From assembly GCA_905182495.1 (NCBI GenBank), contig CAJJBU010000009.1, positions 1 to 64,000 of the forward strand: 64,000 bases of DNA. Direction: 5' to 3'. How positions within the stretch are numbered: the stretch's first letter is position 1; every line of letters begins with the position of its first letter. Both the position numbers and the translations under genes were made by a program. The notes beneath the pieces were generated by a model, which saw only the letters and a program-made list of their open reading frames with translations, was not told the origin of the DNA and did not search any database. This document shows, in pieces, positions 28,954-39,239 of the stretch. This DNA comes from Flavobacteriales bacterium UBA952. Lineage in GTDB: Bacteria; Bacteroidota; Bacteroidia; Flavobacteriales_D; Crocinitomicaceae.

Positions 28954-29814
28954 TTACAATTTTGAAAAAACAACTTCTGAGAAATGAAGGGCGTCTTTGA
29001 ACGCCGCTTGGTCAATTCCGTTCGCAATCTTTTGAGTAGCCATCCATTTCAACAGCAATTCTGTGGGCATATTCCCTGTCAACTCATCTTTAGCCATAGG
29101 ACATCCTCCATAACCTTTGATAACGCTATCAAACCTCCTACACCCCCCATCAAACGCAGCAGCAGCAAGAAGATCTACGTTGCTAGGAAGTACATGTAAA
29201 TGTGCTCCCAACTCTAATTTAGGAAATGACTTGTTCAAATTCGCAAAAAGGTTCTTTACCTGGATAGGGTTTGCACATCCTATTGTATCCGAAATAGCAA
29301 TAATGGAAGATGTATAAGTAGACTGAAGCTTTTCCACCCACTCCTCTACCAACTCTTCAGACCAATGATCACCATAGGGGTTGCCAAAGCCCATAGAAAG
29401 ATACAATACCACCTCTTTCCCCCTAGAAGCCGCTAAATCATATACCTGATGCAATACCCTCATCGATTCATCGATTCCTTTATTAATGTTTCTCTTCTGG
29501 AAAGTTTCAGAAATCGAGAATGGATAACCTAAATAGGAGATTGAATCATGTTGTATCGCTTCCTCTACCCCTCTCTTATTTGCCACAATCGTTAATAACT
29601 TTGTGTTGTTGTTTGCTTCGATTTTATCCATATCAAAGTTAATGCTAACTCCGCAACCACAAGAGGAAACAAAGCTCCCCATGTCAAGTGTATCAAAACC
29701 ACATTTTAATAAACGATTTATATAGGCGACCTTAAGATCCGTTGGAATAAACTCCTTGATACCTTGCATGGCATCCCTAGGGCATTCAATTAATTTAATA
29801 GGTGTTTCAGGCAT
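28954..29814 (-). CDS. Hydroxymethylglutaryl-CoA lyase
   Basis: Cleaves HMG-CoA to acetyl-CoA and acetoacetate, the last step of leucine breakdown. The TIM-barrel protein of 286 residues starts [13 protein letters not shown] and has [44 protein letters not shown] (metal histidines) and the signature [19 protein letters not shown] with the catalytic cysteine. I prefer the ATG at 29812-29814 over a TTG five codons earlier. It overlaps the end of pyrD by eight bases and is thus translationally coupled. Confidence 0.93.
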   Translation of the reverse strand: MPETPIKLIECPRDAMQGIKEFIPTDLKVAYINRLLKCGFDTLDMGSFVSSCGCGVSINFDMDKIEANNNTKLLTIVANKRGVEEAIQHDSISYLGYPFSISETFQKRNINKGIDESMRVLHQVYDLAASRGKEVVLYLSMGFGNPYGDHWSEELVEEWVEKLQSTYTSSIIAISDTIGCANPIQVKNLFANLNKSFPKLELGAHLHVLPSNVDLLAAAAFDGGCRRFDSVIKGYGGCPMAKDELTGNMPTELLLKWMATQKIANGIDQAAFKDALHFSEVVFSKL

Positions 29815-30850
29815 TTTTTCTGAAATCAATTAATGCCTTATTAATTCGCTTAATTAGGGCCGGGCCTTCATAAATAAACCCCGTATACATTTGAATTAAG
29901 GAAGCCCCGGCTTTTATTTTTTCGATCGCATCATTTACAGAGTGTATCCCCCCTACTCCAATGATTGGAATAGTACCATTTGAATGCTCATTTAAATATC
30001 GGATCACTTCTGTAGACCTAGCACGAACAGGTTTTCCAGATAATCCGCCAGCACCTATGTCTTTTATTCGTGAAGCGCTTGTTTTTAGATTATCCCTAGA
30101 GATCGTCGTATTCGTCGAAATAATTCCATCAATACCCGTAGAGGTAAAAAGATCAATGATGTCATCCAATTGACTATTACTTAAATCAGGAGCTATTTTC
30201 AGAAGAATAGGCTTAGGTTTTTCGAAACTTTCGTTTTTATTAACGATTTGGGTCAATAACAACTTAAGCGGTTCTTTTTCTTGTAGATCTCTCAGGTTTG
30301 GTGTATTTGGTGAAGATACATTTACTACAAAATAATCGACGTAATCAAATAAGCGCTCAAAGCATAATAAGTAATCAGAGACCGCATTTTCATTAGGCGT
30401 TACTTTATTCTTTCCTATATTTCCCCCCACCAAAACACCATTTTTCCTAGCCTTTTTCAAATGATGAATGGCCATTTCCACACCGTCATTATTAAAGCCC
30501 ATTCTATTAATAAGCCCCTCGTCTTCCTTTAAACGAAACAAACGGACCTTAATGTTACCATCTTGTGGCTTAGGGGTTATAGTACCAATTTCAATAAAAC
30601 CAAATCCACAGTATGAGAGTTCGTTGATGTATTTTGCGTTTTTATCAAAACCCGCGGCCAAACCCACTGGGTTTTTAAATTTCAAACCGAATACTTCTGT
30701 TTCTAAAGACTTATCTTCTACTTGAAAAACTCGTTTAAACAGATATCTAAAAGGTGAGGTTTTAAGAACAATAGAAAGCATGTTCATGGTGAAATAATGC
30801 ACCTTTTCAGGGTCAAAAATAAAGAGGATTTTCCTGAGTAAATAGTACAT
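29807..30850 (-). CDS. pyrD: Dihydroorotate dehydrogenase (quinone)
   Basis: The class 2, membrane-associated enzyme of pyrimidine synthesis, 347 residues. The N-terminal helical extension ([23 protein letters not shown]) that distinguishes class 2 is present. FMN-site motifs include [52 protein letters not shown] (with the catalytic Ser), STNTTI, and [12 protein letters not shown] take the ATG at 30848-30850 instead of the TTG two codons upstream. It heads the operon pyrD - HMG-CoA lyase - lipoprotein. Confidence 0.95.
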   Translation of the reverse strand: MYYLLRKILFIFDPEKVHYFTMNMLSIVLKTSPFRYLFKRVFQVEDKSLETEVFGLKFKNPVGLAAGFDKNAKYINELSYCGFGFIEIGTITPKPQDGNIKVRLFRLKEDEGLINRMGFNNDGVEMAIHHLKKARKNGVLVGGNIGKNKVTPNENAVSDYLLCFERLFDYVDYFVVNVSSPNTPNLRDLQEKEPLKLLLTQIVNKNESFEKPKPILLKIAPDLSNSQLDDIIDLFTSTGIDGIISTNTTISRDNLKTSASRIKDIGAGGLSGKPVRARSTEVIRYLNEHSNGTIPIIGVGGIHSVNDAIEKIKAGASLIQMYTGFIYEGPALIKRINKALIDFRKNA

Positions 30851-30862
30851 ATTCAAAGGTAT

Positions 30863-30886
30863 AAAAAAAGCGAGTGAAAACTCGCC
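30863..30886 (-). terminator. Rho-independent terminator after the DUF6089 gene
   Basis: Read on the reverse strand, GGCGAG-TTTTCA-CTCGC is followed by seven T. It lies 25 bases after the DUF6089 stop and just before the pyrD start, so it separates the two transcription units. Confidence 0.85.
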
Positions 30887-30910
30887 TTTTAATATTTCAG
30901 AAATCGCCGG

Positions 30911-31837
30911 TTACACTTTGTATCTACCAGCTGATTTTAAATTCAATTTAGTGCGTTGTCTTCCGTAATCTTTATACGTAATGTTTCTGGTAAAGACAAC
31001 GTTCATGTGATAATAAGCATCTTTCTGATCTGGATCACCTCTTTGCTGTCCTGGAGCAAATGACGGATTTCCAGAAACTGGATTAGCTAAATAAACTGCT
31101 TCAGGCGAGAGGTTAATAGGGTCTGCATAAACCGTACTCACATCGTCCATGTAGTCTGTAAATGTTTTCACATATGCCAACTCAACACCCACGCGCCACG
31201 TTTTTGAAACTCCGATTCTAAATCCGAAGCCCATAGGCATGGTAAGCGTCAATGGTGAGTAAGGTTTGTCTTGGTTTTCTGTTCTCAACTTCCTCAAAGA
31301 AGTCCATTCTCCATCCTCATTACGAGCTTTTGGATTAAAATAACATAGTCCAATACCTCCAAAAATATAGTACTGTTGAGAACGATTCTTTTTTGAATAC
31401 TGCCCAGGAAGATTGTAAGTAGAACCAAACTTTTCATTGGCCGCAAAGATAAATTCTAAACGCTGCTGAATTTCAATTCCAATACTTCTAAAATGTAGGT
31501 TTCTTGTATTTCGCATTACTTCCTCAGATAAGGAATCATCACCCTTTAAATTAAAAACGCACAAGCTTGTTGTAGTCGCAAAATAGGGATGAAAGCGTTG
31601 TCGGTATCCCAACCAAAATGCCAAACCAGTAGATGGCCAATCGATATCTTTTAAACTGTAGTCTCTACCTATTCCTTCAGCCCCTCCTAAATCACCATTA
31701 AACTGAGTTGCGCCAAAGCCAATTTGAAGCTCTTTTTTATGTAAAGACCAGTTTCTTTGAGAATTGAAATTAGCGTGTTGCCCATTCAATGCAAATAGAA
31801 ATAAAGAGAAGAATAAGAAGACTGTAATTTTTTTCAT
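30911..31837 (-). CDS. DUF6089 family outer-membrane beta-barrel protein
   Basis: The 308-residue exported protein has a signal peptide (about residues 1-19) and alternating aromatic/hydrophobic strands ending in residues typical of a barrel. ELQIGFGATQFNGDLGGAEGIG, STGLAFWLGYRQRF and FRSIGIEIQQRLEFIF are characteristic of this Bacteroidota family, in which the first part resembles OmpA-like barrels. The function is unknown. A good promoter candidate lies at 31863-31892 and a terminator at 30863-30886, so it is a monocistronic unit. Confidence 0.88.
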   Translation of the reverse strand: MKKITVFLFFSLFLFALNGQHANFNSQRNWSLHKKELQIGFGATQFNGDLGGAEGIGRDYSLKDIDWPSTGLAFWLGYRQRFHPYFATTTSLCVFNLKGDDSLSEEVMRNTRNLHFRSIGIEIQQRLEFIFAANEKFGSTYNLPGQYSKKNRSQQYYIFGGIGLCYFNPKARNEDGEWTSLRKLRTENQDKPYSPLTLTMPMGFGFRIGVSKTWRVGVELAYVKTFTDYMDDVSTVYADPINLSPEAVYLANPVSGNPSFAPGQQRGDPDQKDAYYHMNVVFTRNITYKDYGRQRTKLNLKSAGRYKV

Positions 31838-31862
31838 CTTAAAAACAGATTATAATTCTTTA

Positions 31863-31892
31863 CGAAATTAGGCAAATTTCGCTACTATACAA
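31863..31892 (-). promoter_or_regulatory. Bacteroidota-type promoter for the DUF6089 gene
   Basis: On the reverse strand TTG (31892-31890) is followed after 19 bases by TAATTTCG (31870-31863), one mismatch from TAnnTTTG. It lies about 25 bases upstream of the DUF6089 ATG. Confidence 0.45.
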
Positions 31893-31925
31893 AGCCGAAA
31901 AAGCATAATTAATAATTAAACACCA

Positions 31926-32099
31926 CTAAATAAAAATTAATAAGGATGAAATAGACGCAAAACCAATTGCACCATAAAACCAAGGGTTGTTCCAATAATC
32001 TCGTTGCACTTTAATTTTTTTTAGAACCAAATCAAAGTCGCGCATACTTCGAACATCTTCTGAAGATGGCTCTTTATAGTTAAATAGAAATTTTCTCAT
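31926..32099 (-). CDS. 57-residue membrane protein following an ECF sigma factor
   Basis: An ATG at 32097-32099 opens a 57-residue frame ending in TAG at 31926-31928. It is too short for many gene finders. The N-terminal half is charged (KEPSSEDVRSMRDFDLVLKK) and the C-terminal half is one hydrophobic segment preceded by a Trp-rich stretch (DYWNNPWFYGAIGFASI). It starts five bases after the sigma factor stop, which is the usual place for an anti-sigma factor. I recall longer membrane proteins with this kind of beginning behind such sigma factors, so this may be a truncated version; that comparison is from memory and unverified. Confidence 0.6.
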   Translation of the reverse strand: MRKFLFNYKEPSSEDVRSMRDFDLVLKKIKVQRDYWNNPWFYGAIGFASISSLLIFI

Positions 32100-32104
32100 A
32101 TAGG

Positions 32105-32671
32105 TTATTCTTTAAATAATACTTTCAATTTTTGCAGTGCTCTAAAAGTCTTAACTTTTGCATTGTTTTCTGTTACAGAAATAATTTCACCTATTTCTCG
32201 GTAAGAACGTTTTTCGAAGTATCTCATTTCGATCAAAGCCAGTTCTTTTTCATTTATCTTTCGAAGGGCTTTGGTTAATTTGGCTTTGTTTTCCTCCGCC
32301 CCATCTACATCTAATTCTTCAAAAACTTGAACAATTGAGACCTTATCGATACTTACAGTTCGCCTTGCCTTTTGATTACGAAAGGACTGATAAACCTCAC
32401 TTTTTGCAATACGAAATAACCAAGAAGAAAAAGGCACTCCCCTAAATTCATACTTTTGCAAATTTGTAATTGCCTTTACAAATACATTTGACGTAATATC
32501 ACATGCCAGATCGCTGTCATTTACTCTTTTGACAACATACCTGTATATGCTCTCGTGATACTGGTTATACAATGGAGCAAAATGTTTTGGGTCTTTTTTT
32601 GCTCTTTCAATGGTTTGCAATTCTGTTTGAATGCGGGTATCACTCTGGTGATACAGTGAAGATAAGGACAT
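32105..32671 (-). CDS. ECF sigma factor
   Basis: A 188-residue RNA polymerase sigma factor with regions 2 and 4 only. Region 2 is seen as YNQYHESIYRYVVKRVNDSDLACDITSNVF and VPFSSWLFRIAKSEV, and region 4 as INEKELALIEMRYFEKRSYREIGEIISVTENNAKVK, with the helix-turn-helix in the latter. The 57-residue membrane protein follows it directly and may be its regulator. The upstream sequence (32672-32775) does not show a clear primary promoter, and self-regulation is possible but unproven. Confidence 0.92.
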   Translation of the reverse strand: MSLSSLYHQSDTRIQTELQTIERAKKDPKHFAPLYNQYHESIYRYVVKRVNDSDLACDITSNVFVKAITNLQKYEFRGVPFSSWLFRIAKSEVYQSFRNQKARRTVSIDKVSIVQVFEELDVDGAEENKAKLTKALRKINEKELALIEMRYFEKRSYREIGEIISVTENNAKVKTFRALQKLKVLFKE

Positions 32672-32775
32672 AATAATTTGGTTTTCTAGTTTGATGAGGT
32701 ATAAAATGCACTTGCAGGAGCATCCTATACATGACTAACGCAAAACCTTCAAAAAAGTAACACAAGAAACTTAAA

Positions 32776-34850
32776 TTAAAGTGAGATCTTAAGCTGAACG
32801 GTCAAATCAGACTTTCGATCCCCCTGAATTTGCTCAGCTCCACTACCAATCTCGTTTCTATTATTATATAGAAAAAAACCATATTTTACCCAGACATCAA
32901 TACGCCTTGAAAAAGAATACCTTGCCAAAAAGTAGCACCTGCTTCCTTTGTAATAATGAGCAGGAACAGAGAATACATAAAGTGCATTGTTTTCATAAGA
33001 ATAGATTCGAGAGTCATAGCTATCCGTGTCAAACAATGCGTATCTCAAAGTGAATGATAACGGAAACGACTTAGGCTTGTAAGCGATATCCTGAGTAATT
33101 AACAACCCTCTCTCTGTATTTCTACTTTTCCTTTTAATTGAAACCCACTCAATGCGACTTTTTAGCGTCAATTCTTTATTCACTTTATTACTCACATTGA
33201 TTCTAAAATTCCTTTGTGTCACATCCTCTATTTTGGTAATGTCACCTTCGGAAGGAGATTCATTTTTTTGTCTCAATTGCTCACGATATCTACCATAAAC
33301 TTCAAAGGACTTATTTGGCCTATATATCGGCTGTATTAGAAACTCATGACCCCGAGAAGCGGCATCAATACCATATTTCAACCATGGGAATTCAAAAACA
33401 TCTGTGTATGCTTTAATCGACCACGAACCCGACAAATTAAGTTTAAATCCCGCGTAAAGACCATTTTCATTTTGGGTGCGACTCCCTTCAGAAAAACCAG
33501 CATTATACATCGTTTGGTATTTCTCATCGTAATCACGATAAAGCAAGCCCAGACTTAACCTGGTATCAATGGCTAATAGAGCTCCATGAAGCATGGCGAT
33601 ACCCGAATACCGTTCATTACTTGAGTAAGCTATTTCCCCGAAGACATTCAAATTTCGATATACATAATTATAATCCGTACTTATGGACCATAATTGACTG
33701 CCTGAAAAGTAAAATTGATTATATGGGCGCATGTTCAATTGAAGCGCCTGGTCATACTCCTGATAAACACCCTGTACCCCTATTTTAATAAAATCATTTT
33801 GAAATTGCACAGATACTCCAGAAATAAACTCCCTTAAGGCATCTCGCTTTTCAATTTCCGTATGAGTTCTGTGTAATCCAGACAAATTAATAGAAGAAAC
33901 AATTTCTAGATCCTCTTCTAACGAATCCTGAATACCACTGGCATCAATCCTTTTTAAGGATGAAAAAAACAAAAGGTCAAAGTTTTTATATGCAAAATTC
34001 AAAGCAACACCACGGAAAAACCTTGACTCATCAACTGAAGTATAAGGCTTAATAGAGACCGGATTTCTTTTCATTGTTAAAATATCCGATGATTTTCCAA
34101 AAGCGTAACCTGACCAAAGCTGTATACCTTGACCGAGTTGAATTTGATAATCCCCTAATGCAATCGATTTTAAATACTTACCCCCCTTATAAAAAGCATG
34201 AAATGAATAAAAATCGAATCCATTTTTTTGAGCCCCCCGAAAAAATGCTTCTCCAGCATCTTTTTCAGCAACCTGATCTTGAAACCTTTGTTTGTCTTAT
34301 ACGAATATCGGAACCGTGAGTAGTATTTGTGAGAATTTCCATAATAATATTTGCTTGATTGAGCAACAACGGAATCCGGGACTTCAGTATATCCTGACTT
34401 ACTTTCAATGGTCGGTTGAAAGCGCAAAAACAAATCAAACTTGCCCTCTTTCAATGCCTCCTTGAAATTAAGATGTAAACCATCTAGACGCTCATCTAAA
34501 GTCACAAAAGGAAGGACTAAGTCAATCGTTTCGATATCCCAGAATCTTAGACTTTGAATTTCATAGATAGAAATCAGCTTTCCATGTAATTTGCGATGTA
34601 CAATGAGATCATTGATTTGAATATCCGAAAGCAAGCCTAAGTCTCCAAGGTCTACCAGCGAAGCACTATTTAAATCAATGGGATTGTCATAATAATAATT
34701 AAATCGTTCTAGTAGGTTCGTTAAATCAATACTTTCTGATTCTAATTGTTCTGAAATGAATTCAATTCTTTGTTGTACTATGTCGTTTCTTTCTTGTGCA
34801 AAAGGAATAAAATAAAGGAACAGAAATAAAAAAAATATAATTTTATTCAT
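32776..34850 (-). CDS. Helix-hairpin-helix / beta-barrel protein, one frame break
   Basis: The gene opens at 34850 with a signal peptide (MNKIIFFLFLFLYFIPFAQ) and a ComEA-like helix-hairpin-helix region (NPIDLNSASLVDLGDLGLLS, IYEIQSLRFWDIETIDLVLP). A single missing base near 34276 (after YKTNKGFKI) ends that frame, while the next frame continues as QVAEKDAGEAFFRGAQKN, KSIALGDYQIQLGQGIQLW and GYAFGKSSDI, into an open frame of 432 residues ending at 32776. Restoring one base gives 691 residues. The long C-terminal part is aromatic-rich beta structure, likely an outer-membrane barrel, ending ...LTVQLKISL. The family is widespread in Bacteroidota and uncharacterised. The start overlaps the end of the next gene by four bases. 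Confidence 0.78.
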
Positions 34851-35680
34851 TTGAGCAGAGAATAACGAAATGAAATATTAGGAGACCAGCCAAGTATTTG
34901 GTGATATTGTGTGCCAAAATCCAAGAAATATTTAGTAGAAAAAACCCAGCCCAAGCCAAAACTCAACTCGATGGGTTTTGTAGCAAATCCCATTCTAAAA
35001 ACCAAGTTTTCATTAGGTTGGTACTCCACACCATACTTAGCCCTTAATGGGTGTACAATATCCTTCTCAATTTCTCCAACTACCAAGACTTTTGCAGATA
35101 CTTTGTACGCAGTACCGAGACGAATTGAAGTCGTATAACGTTCAATGGGGTCTTCAACTAATTTATTGCGACCAAGATTAAATACGGCAATTCCTAATCT
35201 CCATTCCGGAGTAATGTTATAGGACAAGCCTAATTCTCCCGTCAAAGTATGATCATTCCCGAAAGGGCCTGAGAGTTTGACTACATGATGGTTAACCTGA
35301 ATGCCTATGGACAACTCGCTCGTGAGACTCATGGCATAACCAATACCATTTTTAAAGGTCCTGAAGTCTTCATAACCAAAAGTATTACCGCCAATGGTAA
35401 AGACTCCGTTAGCAATAGGTATGGCTAAGGCATAACTCTGGTGTTGTAGTTCTTTTAATAGAAACCGATTTTCATAAGACAAACCGAATGTTAAATACTT
35501 TATTTTAGAGGAATTAGCCGGATTGTTATGATAAGAAAAGACATCGGTTAAACATACACTAGCATTTGCCAATGCTTGAGATCTACTACCCGAAAAAGCA
35601 AATCCCTGAGCATGAATGCTACTTTGAAAAAGCAAGGAAAAAACAATAATTAAAGGCACATATAATTTTTTAACCCTCAT
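34847..35680 (-). CDS. PorV/UPF0164-like outer-membrane beta-barrel protein
   Basis: A 277-residue exported protein with a signal peptide (about residues 1-24) and the pattern SGSRSQALANASVCLTDVFSYHNNPANSSKI, which recalls the start of PorV/PorQ-type barrels (a conserved Asn-Pro-Ala). The rest alternates Gly and aromatic residues and ends in a strand (NISFRYSLLK). It is translationally coupled to the helix-hairpin-helix barrel gene, so the two probably act together at the outer membrane. No specific function can be assigned. Confidence 0.75.
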   Translation of the reverse strand: MRVKKLYVPLIIVFSLLFQSSIHAQGFAFSGSRSQALANASVCLTDVFSYHNNPANSSKIKYLTFGLSYENRFLLKELQHQSYALAIPIANGVFTIGGNTFGYEDFRTFKNGIGYAMSLTSELSIGIQVNHHVVKLSGPFGNDHTLTGELGLSYNITPEWRLGIAVFNLGRNKLVEDPIERYTTSIRLGTAYKVSAKVLVVGEIEKDIVHPLRAKYGVEYQPNENLVFRMGFATKPIELSFGLGWVFSTKYFLDFGTQYHQILGWSPNISFRYSLLK

Positions 35681-35820
35681 AGAAACAAAGCTTTAATAAC
35701 ATTTACTTGAAGTTACAAAAAAAGACCCAAAAGCTTTCATTTTTGATTTCAAATAGAATTCAAGGCTTTAGAACCTAATGAATAAAATCATTTATTCTAT
35801 CTTTGAAACAGGAAGTAATT

Positions 35821-37065
35821 ATGAAGTTGAACTTAGATAATTTTAAAGCACCGGATCTGACCGAATGGAGATCTAAAATAATGACCGAGACAGGCTCTAA
35901 TGAAAAACATATCTACCACAATAAGGTGGAGGGAATTCAAATCGACACAACAGATAAAACAAACTCTTTAAATTTTGAAAGTGATTTTAAAAATATCCCT
36001 AATGACTGGAACATAGGAGCCTTCCACAACCTGACCGATGCCATCGAAACCAATCATTTTCTTTTAAAATGTCTTTCTCATGGTGCCAATGAACTAAACT
36101 TAAATATTCAAATAGCAGACCCAAATTGGGAAACTGTTTTTAATGAAATTCATCTAGATATTATTCATATTGTTATTGCATTCAGAAATGAAGATCAGAT
36201 CAACAGTTTCTTTAAATTTCTGCCAAAAAAATATGAGAAGAACTTTAGTGTATCGATTGACCCTTTAAATCCTATAGGGCTTAATAAAGTTTTAGATTCG
36301 AATTTGACAATCGCTATAAATGGGTTTAATATCGAACAGATTGGAGCAAAAGCGAGTGACCAACTATCGCTTCTACTTTATTTTGGTGAAACACTCCTGC
36401 AATCAGTACAAGACGAAAGTAGAATCCGATTTGAAGTAGGTATCGGCAGTGACTTTTTTCTGGAAACCGCAAAAATAAGAGCACTTAAATGGTTGTGGCT
36501 TCATTTGCTTTCTAAAAACAAGAGGTCGAATTCTACATGCAACATAAGTGCTAAAATAGGATGGTCGAACAAATCACTTCGAGACCCCGACATCAATATA
36601 TTAAGACAAACTACGGAAACAATATCAGCTATTAGCGGAGGTGTAAATTCTGTTTTAATTCATTCCTCACACACTCTTTCTAATGATCAAAACAACTGGT
36701 TGTATCAACGAATGGCTCTTAATATTTCGCATATATTAAAAGAGGAGTCATACTTATCTAAGGTTAATGATCCATTAAAAGGGTCTTTCATTATAGAAAA
36801 CCTAACAGAGAAAATAATTTCGAATAGTTGGAATCAATTCTTACAATGGATGGATTGTGAGCATCTAGAGATTATAAAAGCAAACTTAAAAAGTAATATT
36901 TCAGAAGCTCGAAAACTAAAGACCCTTTCTTTTGACGCGGGTGAAAAACAGCTCCTCGGAATTAACTTGTACCCTGCTACAATCGACAAAAAAATAAGTT
37001 GGGTAAGTATTCCTGATTACTTAGGTTTTGATTATTTAATTTTCGAAAATCGTCAACATGCCTAA
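35821..37065 (+). CDS. mutA: Methylmalonyl-CoA mutase small subunit
   Basis: The non-catalytic subunit of B12-dependent methylmalonyl-CoA mutase, which pairs with MutB to interconvert methylmalonyl-CoA and succinyl-CoA. At 414 residues it is short for the family and lacks a recognisable cobalamin-binding DxHxxG, as is common for small subunits in Bacteroidota. Recognisable parts are [37 protein letters not shown] and [18 protein letters not shown] chose the ATG at 35821, preceded by AGGAAG, over a TTG at 35803. A TATCTTTG element lies at 35798-35805. It overlaps mutB by eight bases. Confidence 0.9.
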   Translation: MKLNLDNFKAPDLTEWRSKIMTETGSNEKHIYHNKVEGIQIDTTDKTNSLNFESDFKNIPNDWNIGAFHNLTDAIETNHFLLKCLSHGANELNLNIQIADPNWETVFNEIHLDIIHIVIAFRNEDQINSFFKFLPKKYEKNFSVSIDPLNPIGLNKVLDSNLTIAINGFNIEQIGAKASDQLSLLLYFGETLLQSVQDESRIRFEVGIGSDFFLETAKIRALKWLWLHLLSKNKRSNSTCNISAKIGWSNKSLRDPDINILRQTTETISAISGGVNSVLIHSSHTLSNDQNNWLYQRMALNISHILKEESYLSKVNDPLKGSFIIENLTEKIISNSWNQFLQWMDCEHLEIIKANLKSNISEARKLKTLSFDAGEKQLLGINLYPATIDKKISWVSIPDYLGFDYLIFENRQHA

Positions 37066-39197
37066 AACACACAAGTACGAAAAACTTACGGCAACTGACT
37101 TTCTCAAAAAAGTGAATTTAGAAAAGGAAGCAAGCGCTTTTGAAACAGCGGAAAAGATCCCTTTCAAAACAGAATATTTCCAAGAAGACACAAGAAGCCT
37201 TAAACATTGTCAATTTGTTTCTGGACTACCTCCTTTCTTAGGTGGGCCATATCGTTCTATGTATACCAGTAGGCCATGGACGGTAAGACAATATGCTGGA
37301 TTTTCAACCGCAGAGGACTCTAATGCTTTTTATAGAAGGAATTTAAATGCTGGCCAAAAAGGACTTTCGGTTGCATTTGACCTGGCGACTCATAGAGGTT
37401 ATGATTCTGACCATGAAAGAGTAAAAGGAGATGTTGGAAAAGCGGGTGTGGCTATTGACACAATAGAGGATATGAAAACACTCTTCAATGAGATTCCTTT
37501 AGATCAAATGTCGGTTTCAATGACGATGAATGGAGCTGTACTCCCTATCATGGCATTTTATATTGCAGCAGCAAAGGAACAAGGCGTTCCAGCAAAAGAT
37601 TTATCTGGAACTATTCAAAATGATATTTTAAAGGAATTCATGGTTCGGAATACTTATATATATCCTCCAGAACCTTCAATGCGAATCATCTCGGATATCT
37701 TTAAATTCACGGCAGCTAATATGCCAAAATATAATTCCATTTCTATTTCTGGTTATCATATGCATGAAGCTGGAGCCACTGCCGCAATTGAACTGGCTTA
37801 TACGATTGCTGACGGACTTGAATATGTTCGGACGGGAATTAAAGCAGGACTGAAAATAGATGATTTTGCTCCGAGATTAAGCTTCTTTTGGGCTATCGGC
37901 ATGAATTACCATATGGAAATCGCTAAACTAAGAGCAGGTAGACTCCTTTGGGCTTCTTTAATAAAGGACTTTGCCCCTACGAACCCAAAGTCAATGTCCC
38001 TTAGAACGCATTGCCAAACATCTGGATGGTCACTGACAAGAGCAAGACCCGTATAATAATATAATTAGAACATGCATAGAGGCATTGTCAGCCGTACTAG
38101 GAGGTACACAGTCCTTACACACCAATGCGCTTGACGAGGCAATTGCACTTCCTACAGATTTCTCGGCGCGTATAGCAAGAAACACACAGTTATTTCTACA
38201 AAAAGAAATTGGAATCACATCCTTTATCGACCCCTATCACAATAGCTATTTTATCGAGAAGTTAACAGGTGACCTTATGGAAGAGGCCGCTTCACTAATT
38301 GCAGAGGTTGAAGAACTTGGAGGAATGGCCAAAGCAATAGAAACCGGAGTACCAAAACTGCGAATTGAAGAAGCGGCAGCTAAAAAACAAGCACGAATTG
38401 ATTCAGGAAAAGATCATATTATTGGCTTGAATCTATTCCCTTACAAAGGGGATGAAGAGATAGATATACTTGATGTAGATAATGAAAAGGTAAGAATATC
38501 GCAGATTACAAAGCTACAACGTATAAAGGAAAACAGAAATAACGACCTTGTTATCGCGCGTTTAAAAGAACTTGAAAATGCAGCTCGGAATGAAAAAGGG
38601 AACCTCCTAGAGATTTCAATTAGATGCGCAGAGGCACGATGTACATTAGGTGAAATTTCGGACGCACTAGAAAACGTTTTTAATAGATATACGGCTAAAA
38701 TACAATCTATTAGTGGTGTATATTCAAAAGAAGTTGCTATGGATAAAGACTTTAAGGAAGCCAAAGAGATGGTTGATGAATTCGTAAGCTTAGAAGGCAG
38801 AAGACCAAGAATAATGATTGCGAAAATGGGTCAAGACGGACACGATCGAGGTGCAAAAATAATTGCAAGCTCCTTTGCTGATATAGGATTCGATGTCGAT
38901 ATCGGTCCTTTATTTCAAACCCCAAATGAAGCTGCAAAACAAGCTATCGAAAACGATGTTCATATCCTAGGTATATCATCCTTAGCAGCTGGACATAAAA
39001 CCTTGGTCCCTGAAGTTATACATGCACTTGAGGCTATGAATAGAAAAGACATCATGGTCATTGTCGGAGGGGTCATTCCGCAAAAAGACTATGCCTTTTT
39101 AAATGAATGCGGCGTTTTTGGGATTTATGGGCCTGGGACAAAAATATCAAAGGCTGCACAAGAAATTTTAAAGCTCTTAATACAAAGTCACCAATAA
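37058..39197 (+). CDS. mutB: Methylmalonyl-CoA mutase large subunit, one frame break
   Basis: The catalytic, cobalamin-binding subunit. The first frame (37058-38056) has the barrel motifs [63 protein letters not shown] and [13 protein letters not shown]. The frame is then broken by one extra A at 38038-38039: read without it the sequence runs [19 protein letters not shown] into the second frame, which holds the B12-binding domain with [12 protein letters not shown] (DxHxxG). The corrected length is 712 residues, exactly usual for MutB. An enzyme this conserved elsewhere in its length points to a sequencing error rather than a decayed gene. Confidence 0.9.
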
Positions 39198-39239
39198 ACT
39201 TGTATTTTCGGCATAATAATTGAAATGACAATATCAACT

